DNA from: Flavobacterium psychrophilum | GTDB lineage: Bacteria; Bacteroidota; Bacteroidia; Flavobacteriales; Flavobacteriaceae | Reading direction: 5' to 3' | Assembly (NCBI GenBank): GCA_022730285.1 | Contig: DZCQ01000001.1 | Coordinates: 1-26,859, forward strand | Length of the DNA stretch: 26,859 nt | Part shown: piece by piece, positions 26,414 through 26,859 of the stretch | How the letters are laid out: every line of letters begins with the position of its first letter | Position numbering within the stretch: position 1 is the stretch's first letter | Notes under the pieces: generated by a model | Told to the model about the DNA's origin: nothing | What the model saw: only the letters and a program-made list of their open reading frames with translations | The model's database searches: none | Position numbers and translations under genes: made by a program

Positions 26414-26442
26414 AATAAAAATAGTAGAAAATTTATTTCTAA

Positions 26443-26709
26443 TTATTTTTTTACTTCTTCTTTAACAGCTTTTGCAGCATCAGTAGCAGCACCTTCAACT
26501 GCGGTAGCAGCGTCAGTAGCAGCAGCTTCTACAGCTTCAGTTGTAGCAGCAGCAGCAGTATCTACAGCTTCAGTTGTAGCTTCTACAGCTTCTTCCATTG
26601 CTGGAGCAGCTTCTTCAGTAGCTGGAGCTTCTGCATTAGCGTCTTTACATGATACAAAAGATACACCCATCATAGCTACTAAAGCCATGCTTAAAACAAT
26701 TTTTTTCAT
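26443..26709 (-). CDS. Short Ala/Glu/Thr-rich lipoprotein
   Basis: An 88-residue lipoprotein. The signal peptide ends in a lipobox at Cys21 (VSFVSC), followed by KDANAEAPA. The remaining 60 or so residues use almost only Ala, Glu, Thr, Val, Asp and Lys, in loose repeats of ATTEAV and AATDAA, and end in KAVKEEVKK. The spacing would make an extended amphipathic helix with acidic and small faces. The DNA repeats as well: TCTACAGCTTCAGTTGTAGC occurs twice. No enzymatic motif exists. It is monocistronic, with an exact -7 box 37 bases upstream and a strong terminator, which suggests a well-expressed small envelope protein. Function unknown; a membrane-associated spacer or stress protein is only a guess. 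Confidence 0.85.
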   Translation of the reverse strand: MKKIVLSMALVAMMGVSFVSCKDANAEAPATEEAAPAMEEAVEATTEAVDTAAAATTEAVEAAATDAATAVEGAATDAAKAVKEEVKK

Positions 26710-26745
26710 CTTACTTAATTATAAAGGTTAATTATTAATTCCTTG

Positions 26746-26753
26746 CAAAGATA
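26746..26753 (-). promoter_or_regulatory. -7 box for the Ala/Glu-rich lipoprotein gene
   Basis: Minus-strand TATCTTTG is an exact and common form of TAnnTTTG, giving a leader of about 30 bases. No TTG was found at the -33 distance; the upstream sequence is almost pure A/T. Confidence 0.6.
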
Positions 26754-26859
26754 TAAATTTTTTAATATATAAGTATTTTTTTTAATTATTTTTTATTTTT
26801 TTTTCTCTGCAATTATTTACTGTGTTTACAATACTGTGCCACAATTAAAAAAGCACTTT

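Larger units (their letters stand above)
25858..26442. other. Gene-free interval filled with palindromic repeats
   Basis: This 585-base gap contains no credible ORF or tRNA. In order it holds a long palindrome (25980-26025), two short hairpins with related loops (26052-26098), copy 3 of the hairpin repeat family (26155-26231), the inverted 14-base repeat (26298-26311) and the terminator of the minus-strand lipoprotein gene (26391-26413). It lies between two convergent genes, a place where insertions are tolerated. Confidence 0.7.

Noticed and set aside
25858..26442. tRNA or small protein gene in the gap
   Set aside because: No cloverleaf with a T-loop GTTCGA-type motif and no open frame with plausible composition were seen; hairpins are simple palindromes.
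26440..26640. CRISPR-like or tandem repeat array suggested by repeated AGCAGC/CTACAGCTTC blocks
   Set aside because: The repeats are in frame within a coding gene, have no spacers of equal size, and encode Ala/Glu/Thr repeats.

Overview
The window is a stretch of chromosome from an AT-rich member of the Bacteroidota, most likely a Flavobacteriaceae (Flavobacterium-like) species. The evidence is a SusC/SusD pair, a DUF4199 gene next to a GT2 glycosyltransferase, a Porin_10-type barrel gene, a zapA / 6S RNA / rny arrangement, and several upstream sequences matching the Bacteroidetes sigma-A pattern TTG-N19..20-TAnnTTTG rather than a -35/-10 pair. I see no integrase, transposase, CRISPR array, rRNA, tRNA or phage gene. 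The window reads as core chromosome with one outer-membrane uptake locus and some fast-evolving intergenic repeats.

Layout. (1) 104-2483, minus strand: a small coiled-coil protein, ZapA, an RNA-only gene that folds like 6S RNA (about 1690-1850), and ribonuclease Y. (2) 2642-7552, plus strand: a divergent envelope group of an M23 metallopeptidase, a TonB-dependent receptor (probably TTG start) and a lipoprotein with two EF-hand-like calcium loops. (3) 7549-13727, minus strand: DUF4199 membrane protein, GT2 glycosyltransferase, phosphohexomutase, MsbA-like ABC exporter, a small membrane protein and a DUF2971 protein, mostly with overlapping or touching ends. (4) 13805-17171: lysS (minus), lipB (plus) and rnhB (minus), housekeeping genes. 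(5) 17372-23825, plus strand: SusC, SusD-like_2 and two cell-surface lipoproteins (the second with a Calx-beta domain), ended by a strong terminator. No catabolic enzyme is present, so the substrate cannot be named. (6) 23932-25857: a solitary putative porin. (7) 25858-26442: a 585-bp gene-free stretch filled with several palindromic repeats. (8) 26443-26709, minus strand: a short Ala/Glu/Thr-rich lipoprotein with its own -7 box and terminator.

The main signals not explained by protein genes are the 6S RNA candidate, a three-copy family of hairpin-centred intergenic repeats (one copy in the predicted lipB 5' leader), a mosaic of other palindromes before 26443, and two convergent gene pairs whose stop codons are both encoded by one TTAA tetranucleotide. 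I did not find a clearly new multi-gene system. The strongest candidates for under-described biology are the repeat family and the accessory lipoproteins of the SusCD locus.
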